Shown: positions 1-7,712, counted from the first letter of the stretch. The stretch is 18,030 bases of DNA from Methanosarcinales archaeon (GCA_013415595.1 JAAEEW010000087.1:1-18030), one strand, 5' to 3'. The notes: generated by a model not told the origin, from the letters alone. Numbers and translations are program-made.

Positions 1-217
1 CATATTCAACACCAGCCCGGACTTCGACGAGGAGCGGACCCGCTACCAGGTGCAGCACATCGCCGGAGCCACCGGGACCAGGTACCGGCCCCCGGCCTGC
101 TCCACCATGGCCACCTACGGCAACTGTCCGGGGGAGGACGCCCGCTGCCGCCGCATCCGCCACCCCCTCAGCTACTACGAGTGGGCCCTTCGAAGCCGCA
201 GCCAGGCCGGGGATTAA
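1..217 (+). CDS. priL: DNA primase large subunit PriL, C-terminal end (partial)
   Basis: The reading frame enters from the left edge (first full codon at base 2) and ends at TAA 215-217, giving 71 residues. They begin IFNTSPDFDEERTRYQVQHI and include RPPACSTMATYGNCPG, then a cysteine in DARCRRI, then HPLSYY. This is the hallmark C-terminus of the archaeal/eukaryotic primase large subunit, whose conserved cysteines bind an Fe-S cluster. Three of them are visible here (CSTM, NCPG, ARCRR); the fourth must lie upstream, outside the window. PriL pairs with the catalytic subunit PriS, encoded about 11 kb away on the other strand at 11844-13061. The stop codon overlaps that of the convergent moeA gene: TAA on the plus strand at 215-217 and TAA on the minus strand at 216-214. 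The assignment is firm for the part seen; the N-terminal domain cannot be judged. Confidence 0.93.
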   Translation, partial: IFNTSPDFDEERTRYQVQHIAGATGTRYRPPACSTMATYGNCPGEDARCRRIRHPLSYYEWALRSRSQAGD

Positions 218-2034
218 TCCCTCAGGACCACTTCTCCGCCGTCCTCTTCTCTGGCCGTTCCCGGCAGGTCCAGGGCCTTCAGGGCGGCCAGGAAGGCCTT
301 CACTCCAGGGTCCTCCAGCCGCTCCACCCGCACCAGGAAGTCGATCCGGTCCTCTGCCAGCCCGGCATAGGCCAGCCCCGCCTCCCGGGCCGCCAGCAAA
401 GAGCCGAATCCCAGGTCCGCCCGGCCCAGGGCCACGGCTCTGGCCAGCCCCCGGTGGCTCCTGGCCTGGCCGGTGACCTTCAGGTCCAGGTCCCTGTCCT
501 GCAGGGCCTCTCTCATGGTCCGGCTCATCTCCGCGTCCCTGCTCCAGCCCAGGATGCGGGCCTTTCTTCCAGGTTTCAGCAGGGCCGGGTCCCTGGCCAT
601 CAGGCCCAGCTCCCGGCGGTAGCCCCGCACCAGGGCCTCTCCCCTCTCCGGGACCGCCCCGGTTCCTGGGGAAGACAGGCAGGCCAGGTCGGCCAGCCCG
701 TCCTCCAGGAAGGACCGGCCGCGCCGGGACCCGTTGTTGATCAGCCGGACCTGCAGCCCCAGGGAGCCTGCCAGGGTCTCCAGGGCCGGGCAGTCCTCCC
801 CGGCGATCACCAGGTCCGGTCCGGGGGCCCGGCCGAATAGCTGCACCTCCACCGTCTCCCCCCGGTCCAGGTACTCCACTTCTGAAGGCACCTCCACCAC
901 CCCGTCTGCCTGGGAGAGGGTGGTTATGGCCCCGCTTCCCTTGTCCACCGGATAGGCCAGATCCCGGATCAGGCCCACGGATACCATCTGGTGGCGGCCC
1001 TCGGAGCGGATGGGCCGGGCCAGCCTGGCTCTGACCCGCTCTGCGGACCCATCGGCGCTTCCCAGGGACTGCCGGATGGCCGGGGCGGCAAGCTGTCCGA
1101 AGACGGCCAGGGCGCTGGTGGGGTAGCCGGGAAGGCCGAAGACCGGCCTGCCGTTGATCCTGCCAAAGACGGTGGGCTTTCCCGGCTTGAGGTTGATCCC
1201 GTGGAAGATCAGCTCTCCTCGCTCCTGCACCACCCGGTAGAGCATGTCTCCCGCCCCGGCGGAGGTCCCGCCGCTGACCAGGATCAGGGAGCACTCTTCG
1301 GAGATCTCCTCCATCCTCCGGGCCATGAGCTGGAAGTCGTCGGGAAGGATGCCGTAGACCCTGGCCGCTGCCCCGCACTCCCGGGCGGCGGCGGCCACGG
1401 TGTAGGAGTTGATGTCGTAGATCTGGCCGGGTCCCAGCTCCAGGCCGGGAGGGATCAGCTCGTTGCCGGTGGAGGCCACCCCCACGGTCAGCTTCCTCAC
1501 CCGGACGACGCTATGTCCCACCGCGGCCAGCACCCCCACCTCCCGGGGGCCCAGCACCGATCCCGCCGCCAGGACCGTCTCCCCGCAGAGGATGTCGCTC
1601 CCGGCGCGAAGCACGTTCTCCCCCTGGTAGGCCGCCCTTCTGACCATCACCCGGCCTCCGGCGGCCTGTGTGTGCTCCACCATGACCACGGAGTCGGCCC
1701 CCGGGGGCATCATGGAGCCGGTGGAGACCTCTGCCGCCTGGCCCGGGGCCACGCTCAGCTCCGGCCGCTGGCCCATGGGCACCAGGCCTGCCAGGTCCAG
1801 CTCCACCGGCCGGTCCTCCCTGGCCTGGTAGGTGTCCTCGGCCACCACAGCGTACCCGTCCATGGCCGCCCGGTCATAGCCTGGCACGTCCACACCGGAG
1901 ACCACCGTCTCCGCCAGCACCCGGCCCAGGGCCTCCTCCAGAGGGACGTCCTCTTCCTCAGCAGGTGGAAGGTTCTGAGAGACCATCCTCCTGGCCTCCT
2001 CCAGGGACAGAAGGCTATGAAACTCCTTATGCAT
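214..2034 (-). CDS. moeA: Molybdopterin molybdenumtransferase MoeA with C-terminal periplasmic-binding-protein-like domain
   Basis: MoeA inserts molybdate (or tungstate) into adenylylated molybdopterin, the last step of molybdenum/tungsten cofactor synthesis. Visible family motifs are the N-terminal block PGYDRAAMDGYA (residues 51-62), VASTGNELI (187-194), DINSYTV (208-213), LVSGGTSAGAGDM (252-264), NLKPGKPTVFG (281-291) and FGLPGYPTSALAVF (299-312). The MoeA core ends near residue 400. Residues about 405-595 form a second domain without a signal peptide, containing SHRGLARAVALGRADLGFG (526-544) and ending DRIDFLVRVERLEDPGVKAFL. It resembles the substrate-binding-like domain often fused to archaeal MoeA. 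I start at ATG 2034 (606 aa): GGAG lies 7 nt upstream. A GTG two codons earlier abuts the GGAG and is less likely. The gene sits 88 bp downstream of aroC on the same strand. Confidence 0.9.
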   Translation of the reverse strand: MHKEFHSLLSLEEARRMVSQNLPPAEEEDVPLEEALGRVLAETVVSGVDVPGYDRAAMDGYAVVAEDTYQAREDRPVELDLAGLVPMGQRPELSVAPGQAAEVSTGSMMPPGADSVVMVEHTQAAGGRVMVRRAAYQGENVLRAGSDILCGETVLAAGSVLGPREVGVLAAVGHSVVRVRKLTVGVASTGNELIPPGLELGPGQIYDINSYTVAAAARECGAAARVYGILPDDFQLMARRMEEISEECSLILVSGGTSAGAGDMLYRVVQERGELIFHGINLKPGKPTVFGRINGRPVFGLPGYPTSALAVFGQLAAPAIRQSLGSADGSAERVRARLARPIRSEGRHQMVSVGLIRDLAYPVDKGSGAITTLSQADGVVEVPSEVEYLDRGETVEVQLFGRAPGPDLVIAGEDCPALETLAGSLGLQVRLINNGSRRGRSFLEDGLADLACLSSPGTGAVPERGEALVRGYRRELGLMARDPALLKPGRKARILGWSRDAEMSRTMREALQDRDLDLKVTGQARSHRGLARAVALGRADLGFGSLLAAREAGLAYAGLAEDRIDFLVRVERLEDPGVKAFLAALKALDLPGTAREEDGGEVVLRD

Positions 2035-2062
2035 GGTCACACTCCTAGGTCGGCCGGCGGAT

Positions 2063-2068
2063 AAAAAA
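2063..2068 (-). terminator. T-tract between aroC and moeA
   Basis: On the minus strand the spacer after the aroC stop holds a C/G-rich imperfect hairpin (around 2074-2090) followed by six T (2068-2063), the usual form of an archaeal intrinsic terminator. The same TTTTTTATC string lies about 28 nt before the moeA ATG and could equally act as a TATA element. Which role applies cannot be told from sequence. Confidence 0.3.
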
Positions 2069-2122
2069 GTTGACCCCCCGGTCGGCGGGGAGCGCAGCCG
2101 GGATCGCCGGCCGGTTCCCTGG

Positions 2123-3250
2123 TCATCGAGTCCGATCTGCCCGGGCCGCCCTCTGCCTCAGCAGGTGGTCGGCCAGCACCAGGGCCATCATGGACTCGGC
2201 CACAGGGACCATTCGGGGGGGAATGGTGGGGTCGTGTCTTCCCTTGATCTCGATCTCCACGTTCTCCCCTCCCAGGAGGTCCACCGTCTTCTGCTTCCTG
2301 GAGATGGAGGGGGTGGGCTTGACCGAGATGCGGACCACGATGGGGGCGCCGGTAGAGATGCCGCCCAGGATGCCCCCGGCCTGGTTGCTCTGGAATTTTG
2401 CATGGCCCTCGACCATGCACAGGGGGTCGTTCATCTGGCTTCCCTTCAGCCTGGAGCACTCCGTACCGGCCCCGATCTCCACGGCCTTGACCGCCCCCAG
2501 GCTCATCAGCCCCCTGGCCAGGTCGGCGTCCAGCTTGTCGAAGACCGGCTCGCCCAGGCCCGGCGGAACGCCGACGGCCACCAGCTCCACCACCCCGCCA
2601 AGGCTGTCGCCCTCCTTCCTGGCCTTCTCGATCAGCCTCTCCATCCGGACCGCTGCCTCCGGGTCCGGGGTGCGGACGGGATTTGACTCAGCGGTGCTCC
2701 GGAGCGTTGCGACCTCCTCCGGGGAGATGCTTCCCTGTCTGGTCCAGCGGGGCACGGAGGCCTCCACCCCTCCCAGCCTGCTCACGTAGCCTGCTATCAC
2801 CACGCCCTCCCCTTCCAGCAGCTTCCTGGCCACCGCTCCCCCGGCCACCCGGCCGACAGTCTCCCTGGCCGAGGCCCGGCCTCCTCCCCGGTGGTCCCGC
2901 ACCCCGTACTTGGCCTGGTAGGTCAGGTCGGCGTGGCCCGGCCGGGGCCGGTAGCGCAGCGGAAGGTAGGCGTCGCTGCGGGCGTCCTGGTTTCGGACCA
3001 GCATGGAGATGGGCGTCCCGGTGGTCAGGCCCTCGAAGACTCCGCTCAATATCTCCACCCGGTCCGCCTCGCTGCGGGCCGTGGAGACGTCGCTTTGCCC
3101 CGGGCGGCGGCGGTCCAGATCCCGCTGAACGTCTTCTTCCGACAGGGACAGCCCGGCCGGGCATCCGTCTACCACCACTCCCATCGCCGGGCCGTGGCTC
3201 TCACCCCAGGTGGTTATCCGGAAAAGGGTTCCAAAGGTGTTGCCTGACAT
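2123..3250 (-). CDS. aroC: Chorismate synthase
   Basis: AroC converts 5-enolpyruvylshikimate-3-phosphate to chorismate using reduced FMN, the branch point to Phe, Tyr and Trp. The 375-residue product has the usual family length. It shows TTWGESHGPAMGVVVDG (13-29, with the conserved histidine at 19), RRRPGQSDVSTAR (47-59), RPGHADLTYQAKYG (103-116), DHRGGGRASARETVGRV (119-135) and a late GAGTECSRLKGSQMND block. The start is ATG 3250, with GAGG and GGGG purine runs just upstream. It is divergent from the 383-residue secreted protein gene across a 232-bp spacer holding a shared AT-rich promoter island, and is followed on the same strand by moeA. The chorismate it makes feeds tryptophan synthesis, to which trpD at the right end also belongs. 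Confidence 0.97.
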   Translation of the reverse strand: MSGNTFGTLFRITTWGESHGPAMGVVVDGCPAGLSLSEEDVQRDLDRRRPGQSDVSTARSEADRVEILSGVFEGLTTGTPISMLVRNQDARSDAYLPLRYRPRPGHADLTYQAKYGVRDHRGGGRASARETVGRVAGGAVARKLLEGEGVVIAGYVSRLGGVEASVPRWTRQGSISPEEVATLRSTAESNPVRTPDPEAAVRMERLIEKARKEGDSLGGVVELVAVGVPPGLGEPVFDKLDADLARGLMSLGAVKAVEIGAGTECSRLKGSQMNDPLCMVEGHAKFQSNQAGGILGGISTGAPIVVRISVKPTPSISRKQKTVDLLGGENVEIEIKGRHDPTIPPRMVPVAESMMALVLADHLLRQRAARADRTR

Positions 3251-3355
3251 CCCCTATACCTCTTCAACTGCAGAAAAGGACTCCCGATGTTAAACCACCT
3301 TCGGTGCGAAGCATTCCAGGGACGCGGTCCGTCTGCCCTCCCGCTCCCGGCATCA

Positions 3356-3370
3356 CAAAAATATAATACT
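3356..3370. promoter_or_regulatory. Bidirectional TATA island between aroC and the exporter operon
   Basis: AAAAATATAATACT is the most AT-rich stretch of the 232-bp spacer and reads TATA-like on both strands (TTATATTTTT on the minus strand). It is nearly equidistant from the aroC ATG (3250, about 113 bp) and the divergent ATG 3483 (about 120 bp), which would give both genes leaders of roughly 90 nt. On the aroC side the leader holds a small perfect hairpin, CTTCG-GTG-CGAAG at 3299-3311. Confidence 0.5.
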
Positions 3371-3509
3371 ATGCAGCTTCATTATTTTATGTGGCGGCCA
3401 TGGGGAATGACTGCGCTTTGCAGCCCGGTCGGGACATGCAGATCCAGCCCTCCGGCCAGTCGCCTTTGCCCGAGGATGCTCCATGCTGCGAAATAATACT
3501 ATCATTATT
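3363..3509 (+). repeat. Duplicated ATAATACTAT / CATTATT motif
   Basis: ATAATACTAT occurs at 3363-3372 and again, exactly 130 bp on, at 3493-3502. Each copy is followed by CATTATT: at 3380-3386 after a 7-nt spacer, and at 3503-3509 with no spacer. The second copy contains the inverted repeat AATAAT-ACTATC-ATTATT and lies inside the first codons of the secreted-protein gene. Both islands contrast with the GC-rich surroundings. They may be paired regulator sites or a duplicated promoter; no function is proven. Confidence 0.55.
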
Positions 3510-4634
3510 ACTAACATCCGGAAGGAGAAGTCGTCGACTGCTCTGTGCTCCATCCCCAGGGCAGCCTCCCCGCGCCTGCTGGCCCTGCTCCTGGCCTTCC
3601 TCCTGCTGGCCGGCCTGCCCCCGGCCACCGGGGCAAAGCCTCCCCTGGCCCCCCTGCTCCAGGGCCAGCTCAACCCCCCCGGCTACTTCTCCGACGACTA
3701 CTACAAGGTCCGCGGGGGCCCGGACCTGCAGGTCAGCATGGAGCGCTCCCGAACCTACCAGGGGGAGATCACCTCTCTCTTCCTGACGGTGGCCAACCGG
3801 GGCCGCATCTCCTCCTTCCAGGTGAACGAGGAGCCGGACCCGGCCAGGCGGGACGAGGTCCTGGCGGCAGGGCGGGAGCAGGAGCTGGAGAACCAGAGGA
3901 CCGTGGCCCAGGACGTATCCGTCCGGCTGGCGGTGGCCAATAAGAGCGCCATGGAGGTGAAGAGGGAGGTGGCCTACGCCGGATCCCTGCGGGAGGGTCA
4001 GGTCTCCTCCCGGCTGGAGTACCCCCTGGAGGTCTACCAGAACACCACTCCCGGGGAGTACCTGCTCAGCGCGGTCATGAACTACACCTATCAGCGGGAC
4101 GTGGCCGTGGTGGCCAAGGAGGAGCGGCCGGAGAACCCGGACATCTACTACTGGCACGACAGCGGCAGCCAGGTGATGCCCCTTAAGCTGACGGTGGAGC
4201 GCCACAGCGGGGCGGAGTTCCGGATACTGGGCCTGGAGCCGGCCAACCTGAGGGTGGGCTCCTCGGACAACGTGGTTCGCATCCAGGTGAAGAACGTGGG
4301 AGACGACGCCGCCCGGGACCTGGTGGCCCGGCTCAGGCCGGAGAGCGGGCTGTACGTCAGCGTGGACGAGTCCCCCCTTCCCACCCTGGCTCCGGGAGAG
4401 GAGGCGGAGCTGATCTACAAGCTGGACGTCTCCCAGGACGCCGTCCCCGGCAAGCTGTACCAGGTCAAGCTGCTCTTCGAGTTCTCCGACAGCTACCGGG
4501 ACGACCTGACCGACAGCGAGAACGCCTACCTGACCATAGAGGACAGAGGCCTGATCTCCCTCTGGCCGCTGGGACTGATCCTGGCGGCAGCGGCGGCCGT
4601 CTTCTTCGTCCGCCGGCACAAAAAGGCGGCCTGA
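3483..4634 (+). CDS. Secreted, membrane-anchored protein with a CARDB/COG1361-like ectodomain, linked to an ABC exporter
   Basis: The 383-residue product has an unusually long N-terminal region (residues 1-30, TIIITNIRKEK then basic residues). A hydrophobic signal core follows at RLLALLLAFLLLAGL (31-45) with a likely cleavage site near ATGA. A beta-rich extracellular part covers about 70-355, and a C-terminal helix WPLGLILAAAAAVFFV (361-376) is followed by RRHKK. Residues about 246-355 (ILGLEPANLRVGSSDNVVRIQVKNVGD and APGEEAELIYKLDV) look like the immunoglobulin-like CARDB/NEW3 repeats of archaeal COG1361 proteins. The predicted topology is outside the cell, tethered at the C-terminus. It is 14 bp upstream of an ABC ATPase and its permease, so it is probably the accessory extracellular subunit of that system. 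The start at ATG 3483 has GAGG 7 nt upstream. The first codons fall in an AT-rich island, so the start is only moderately sure. The substrate is unknown. Confidence 0.8.
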   Translation: MLRNNTIIITNIRKEKSSTALCSIPRAASPRLLALLLAFLLLAGLPPATGAKPPLAPLLQGQLNPPGYFSDDYYKVRGGPDLQVSMERSRTYQGEITSLFLTVANRGRISSFQVNEEPDPARRDEVLAAGREQELENQRTVAQDVSVRLAVANKSAMEVKREVAYAGSLREGQVSSRLEYPLEVYQNTTPGEYLLSAVMNYTYQRDVAVVAKEERPENPDIYYWHDSGSQVMPLKLTVERHSGAEFRILGLEPANLRVGSSDNVVRIQVKNVGDDAARDLVARLRPESGLYVSVDESPLPTLAPGEEAELIYKLDVSQDAVPGKLYQVKLLFEFSDSYRDDLTDSENAYLTIEDRGLISLWPLGLILAAAAAVFFVRRHKKAA

Positions 4635-4648
4635 GGACCGCTCAGAGA

Positions 4649-5677
4649 ATGGTCATAGGGAAATGGTCGGAGGGATCCGGATTGAGGGATTCTCCACCGG
4701 GCAGTGCTGCAGTCGAAGGATGCTGCTTTGAGGACTCTGCTTTGGCGAAAGACGACGATGGGGGCCGGGCCTTTGACGGCCGGTACGCGGTGGTGGCCGA
4801 GGGGCTGCAGAAGAGCTTTGGCCAGCTCCGGGTGCTAAAAGACCTGTCCGTCTCCATTCCCCGGGGCACCACCTACTGCCTTCTGGGCCCCAACGGCTCG
4901 GGAAAGACCACCCTCATCCGGGCCATCGTGGGCCTGATCCGCCTGGACGGAGGAAGGATGCAGGTCCTGGGCCAGCCGGTCGGCCAGGTGGGCCGGCTAT
5001 ACCCCCGCATCGGCTACATGACCCAGCACCGGGCCCTCTACCCTGACCTCACCCTGCAGGAGAACATGGAGTTTTTCGCTGGCCTGTACGGCGTGATGGG
5101 GCAGAGGAGGGCGGACCGGATATCCGATCTCCTGGAGATGGTGGAGCTGACCGAGCACAGGGACCGGCTGGCCGGCGACCTCAGCGGAGGCATGTACCAG
5201 CGACTCTCCCTGGCCTGCACCCTGATCCACGAGCCGGAGCTCCTGCTTCTGGACGAGCCAACGGTAGGCATCGACCCCCTGCTCAGGCAGGCCTTCTGGG
5301 AGTACTTCGACGGGCTGGCCGCCGGGGGGGTGACCATCATCATCACCACCCACCTCATGGACGAGGCCGAGCGCTGCCAGGTGGTGGGGTTCATGAGGGG
5401 CGGATCGATGCTGGCAGAGAGCAGCCCGGAGGCGCTCAAAAGGCTGGCCGGCCTCTTCACCACCCTCAGGCTGTGGACCGGGGACCTGGAGGGGGACCGG
5501 GCCAGGCTGGAGTCCCGGGGCTATGAGGTCCGGGTGGGCGCCGGCCCGGCCCTGGAGGTGGTCCTGCAGTCCCACGACCAGATCAAGGCGGTGCTGGACC
5601 AGGTGCAGCCCCTGGACGTCCGGCTGGTGGAGCCCTCCCTGGACCAGGCCTTCCTGAAGCTGGCGGAGGTCAGATGA
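4649..5677 (+). CDS. ABC transporter ATP-binding protein (ABC-2 exporter type)
   Basis: This is the cytoplasmic ATPase of an ABC-2 type exporter. It has Walker A GPNGSGKT (80-87), a Q-loop glutamine in YMTQHRALYP (126), signature DLSGGMYQRLSLA (177-189), Walker B LLLLDEP (198-204) and the switch histidine in IITTHLMDEAE (235). The C-terminal region (about 265-342) is typical of drug/polysaccharide-export or NatA-like ATPases. The 342 residues include an N-terminal extension of about 45 residues with two adjacent cysteines (CCFED, 25-26) before the domain begins at YAVVAEGLQKSFG. An in-frame TTG at 4742 with GAGG 8 nt upstream would remove most of the extension, so the start is uncertain. It lies 14 bp after the secreted-protein gene and overlaps the permease by ATGA. 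Confidence 0.93.
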   Translation: MVIGKWSEGSGLRDSPPGSAAVEGCCFEDSALAKDDDGGRAFDGRYAVVAEGLQKSFGQLRVLKDLSVSIPRGTTYCLLGPNGSGKTTLIRAIVGLIRLDGGRMQVLGQPVGQVGRLYPRIGYMTQHRALYPDLTLQENMEFFAGLYGVMGQRRADRISDLLEMVELTEHRDRLAGDLSGGMYQRLSLACTLIHEPELLLLDEPTVGIDPLLRQAFWEYFDGLAAGGVTIIITTHLMDEAERCQVVGFMRGGSMLAESSPEALKRLAGLFTTLRLWTGDLEGDRARLESRGYEVRVGAGPALEVVLQSHDQIKAVLDQVQPLDVRLVEPSLDQAFLKLAEVR

Positions 5678-6768
5678 GGCCTCCATCCTTTTCCGGTCAG
5701 AAGGTGGGGGAGCTGCTGGAGTCCAGGTACAACCCCCGGCGTATCCGCGCCGTGGCCCTGCGGGTGGTCCGCCAGCTCAAGAGGGACCCCCGCACCATCG
5801 GCCTGATCACCTTCGCCCCCATATTTCTCATGGTCCTCTTCGGCTACGCCCTCTCCGGGGAGATGAGCGGCATTCACCTGGGGGTGGTGGACCACGGCGG
5901 CCAGGACGGTCTACGCTCCAGCCTGCAGGGGGAAAAGGACTTCGACCTCCTGTACCTGGGCTCCCAGTCGGACGCACAGAAGCTGATCTCCGATGGGCGG
6001 CTGCAGGGGGCGGTGGTGATGGACGGGGGCGCAGTCCGGCTGCTCCTGGACGCCTCCAGCCCCCAGGTCTCGGACCGCATCCAGGCGGCGGTAATCCAGG
6101 GGTTGAGGCCCCGGGAGGCGACTGCTGGACAGGTGGATGTTCGCTACGTCTACGGCTACGACCTGGAGATGATGGACTCGGTGGGCCCGGCCGTGCTGGG
6201 CCTGGTGGTCTTCTTCTTCACCTTCATCACCACCACCATCTCCTTCCTGAGAGAGCGGACCCAGGGCACCCTGGAGAAGTTCATGGTCTCTCCCCTCTCC
6301 CGGACGGAGATGGTCTCCGGCTATCTGCTGGGCTTCTCCCTGTTCACCGTCATTCAGTCCGCTACCACCATGCTGGTGGTGGTCTTCGGCTTCGGGGTGC
6401 CCATGAACGGCAGCCCCCTCACCGCCTTCGCCATCATTCTGCTGCTGGGGGCCGGAGCCCTGGTCCTGGGGGCCCTCTTCTCCAACTTCGCCAGCAGCGA
6501 GTTCCAGGTGGTGCAGTTCATACCCATCGTCATCCTGCCCCAGGTGGTCCTCTCCGGGGTGTGGTGGCCCCTGCAGTCCATCCCCTCCTTCATCCGGCCC
6601 ATCTCCTACCTGCTGCCCCTGACCTACTCCAGCGATGCCCTGCGCATGGTCATGCTGAAAGGGGCCACCCTCAGCCAGGTGCTGGTGCCGGACCTGCTTT
6701 TCCTGGGAGGATTCTTCCTGGTGATGTTCGCCGCGGCCACGGCCATGCTGCGAAGAGAGGTGGGGTGA
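5674..6768 (+). CDS. ABC-2 type permease
   Basis: This is the integral membrane partner of the preceding ATPase. The ATG (5674) overlaps the ATPase stop as ATGA, implying translational coupling and a complex. The 364 residues have the ABC-2 layout: a first membrane helix near 42-60 (IGLITFAPIFLMVLFGYAL), then a large extracytoplasmic domain (about 61-165). Five more hydrophobic segments follow near 171-191, 213-240, 250-270, 280-298 and 340-357. The cytoplasmic loop RERTQGTLEKFMVSPLSR (193-210) is the conserved ABC-2 motif that contacts the ATPase, and FIRPISYLLPLTYSSDALR (307-324) is the usual late signature. Together with the tethered extracellular protein it forms a three-component exporter. 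No sequence cue identifies the cargo. Confidence 0.92.
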   Translation: MRPPSFSGQKVGELLESRYNPRRIRAVALRVVRQLKRDPRTIGLITFAPIFLMVLFGYALSGEMSGIHLGVVDHGGQDGLRSSLQGEKDFDLLYLGSQSDAQKLISDGRLQGAVVMDGGAVRLLLDASSPQVSDRIQAAVIQGLRPREATAGQVDVRYVYGYDLEMMDSVGPAVLGLVVFFFTFITTTISFLRERTQGTLEKFMVSPLSRTEMVSGYLLGFSLFTVIQSATTMLVVVFGFGVPMNGSPLTAFAIILLLGAGALVLGALFSNFASSEFQVVQFIPIVILPQVVLSGVWWPLQSIPSFIRPISYLLPLTYSSDALRMVMLKGATLSQVLVPDLLFLGGFFLVMFAAATAMLRREVG

Positions 6769-6830
6769 ACCATTGAAAATTTCCAGGGATAATCAAAAAG
6801 GGAAAATAGGATTCTGGGGGAGGAGTCGCC

Positions 6831-6848
6831 GGCAGTATTCTGCCTTTT
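6831..6848 (+). terminator. Hairpin plus T-tract ending the exporter operon, probably bidirectional
   Basis: GGCAG-TATT-CTGCC (6831-6844) is followed on the plus strand by TTTT. It lies 62 bp after the permease stop. On the minus strand the same hairpin begins 11 nt after the prs stop, with T-rich stretches (TATTTTCCCTTTTTG) further on. It therefore probably separates the two convergent units in both directions. Confidence 0.55.
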
Positions 6849-6855
6849 CGCTTCC

Positions 6856-7707
6856 TCAGCCCTTCAGGGCCTGTGCGATAACCGGGGCTACGGATACGCT
6901 GCTCACCCCCCGGTCCAGGGTATCGGTGGCAATCACTGCCTCCACCCCGGCCCGGTACAGCTTCAGCACGGCGTTGCCGGTGAGCACCGGGTGCACTGCC
7001 GCCAGGTAGACCTTCCTGGCACCCTGCTTATGCAGCAGGGCGATGGCCGTGGCCATGGTCCCACCGGTGGCGATCATGTCGTCGGTGATGACGATGTCCC
7101 GGCCCCGGGCGTCGATCTCCTTGGGGGCCATGGAGACCTCGGTCCCGCTGTGGCGGGTCTTCTCCAGGTAGTCGAACTGCACCCCCAGGTGCCTGGCCGC
7201 CGTCTCCGCCATCTTCACCGCCCCCTTGTCCGGGGATATTATCACCGGATCGTGCAGATCCATCTCCCGGATCCTGTCCGCCAGCAGGGGGGTGGCGTCC
7301 AGGTTCAACGACTGGCAGGCGAAGTGTTCCAGGATGGAGGGGGCGTGAATGTTCACCGTGAAGATCCGGCCATTCTCCAGGAAGGGGCTCACCGCCCAGG
7401 CGATGGCCCGGGCGCTCAGGGGCTCTCCGGTCTTGAACTGCTTATCCTGGCGGGCGTAGCCGAAGTAGGGTATCACCAGGGAGACCCGGGAGTGCCGGGC
7501 CACGTCCAGGAGCTGCAAAAGGTAGACCAAATCCCGGTCGGTGGGAGTGCTCTGAATTATCACCACGTGGTCGTCCAGGTCGCCAATCACCTGGGTGTAG
7601 GCCTCGCCGTCCGGGAAGGCCTTGTACTCGCAAAGTGCCAGCTCCTCATTCATGGCCGCGGCTACCCGCCCAGCCAGGAGCTGGGATGATGGACCTCCAA
7701 TGATCAT
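6856..7707 (-). CDS. prs: Ribose-phosphate pyrophosphokinase (PRPP synthase), archaeal type
   Basis: Prs makes 5-phosphoribosyl-1-pyrophosphate from ribose-5-phosphate and ATP. PRPP is needed for purine, pyrimidine, NAD, His and Trp synthesis (TrpD and the NAD route are also in this window). Visible are the N-terminal SSQLLAGRVAA, EYKAFPDGE (27-35), IPYFGYARQDKQFKTGEPLSAR (79-100; the RQDK motif binds ATP), VNIHAP (118-123), ISPDKGAVKMAE (157-168) and the PRPP loop DIVITDDMIATGGTM (204-218). I choose ATG 7707 (283 aa): GGTGAT precedes it by 4 nt and the protein then begins MIIGGPSSQ, as expected for the family. A GTG at 7716 is the alternative; it overlaps the upstream stop as GTGA. Last gene of the minus-strand cluster. 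Confidence 0.95.
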   Translation of the reverse strand: MIIGGPSSQLLAGRVAAAMNEELALCEYKAFPDGEAYTQVIGDLDDHVVIIQSTPTDRDLVYLLQLLDVARHSRVSLVIPYFGYARQDKQFKTGEPLSARAIAWAVSPFLENGRIFTVNIHAPSILEHFACQSLNLDATPLLADRIREMDLHDPVIISPDKGAVKMAETAARHLGVQFDYLEKTRHSGTEVSMAPKEIDARGRDIVITDDMIATGGTMATAIALLHKQGARKVYLAAVHPVLTGNAVLKLYRAGVEAVIATDTLDRGVSSVSVAPVIAQALKG

Positions 7708-7712
7708 CAAAA

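Noticed and set aside
991..2064. Long plus-strand open frame (357 codons) opposite moeA
   Set aside because: It is antisense to a gene with clear MoeA motifs. The translation is rich in Gly, His, Gln and Pro, as expected for an antisense frame in GC-rich DNA, and has no recognisable motif.
3387..4619. 410-codon minus-strand open frame opposite the secreted-protein gene
   Set aside because: It is longer than the real gene but low-complexity (Gly, Val, Gln, His, Leu). The plus frame has a signal peptide, a membrane anchor and operon context.
4997..5686. 229-codon minus-strand open frame opposite the ABC ATPase
   Set aside because: It is antisense to Walker A/B and signature motifs and has no coherent protein features.
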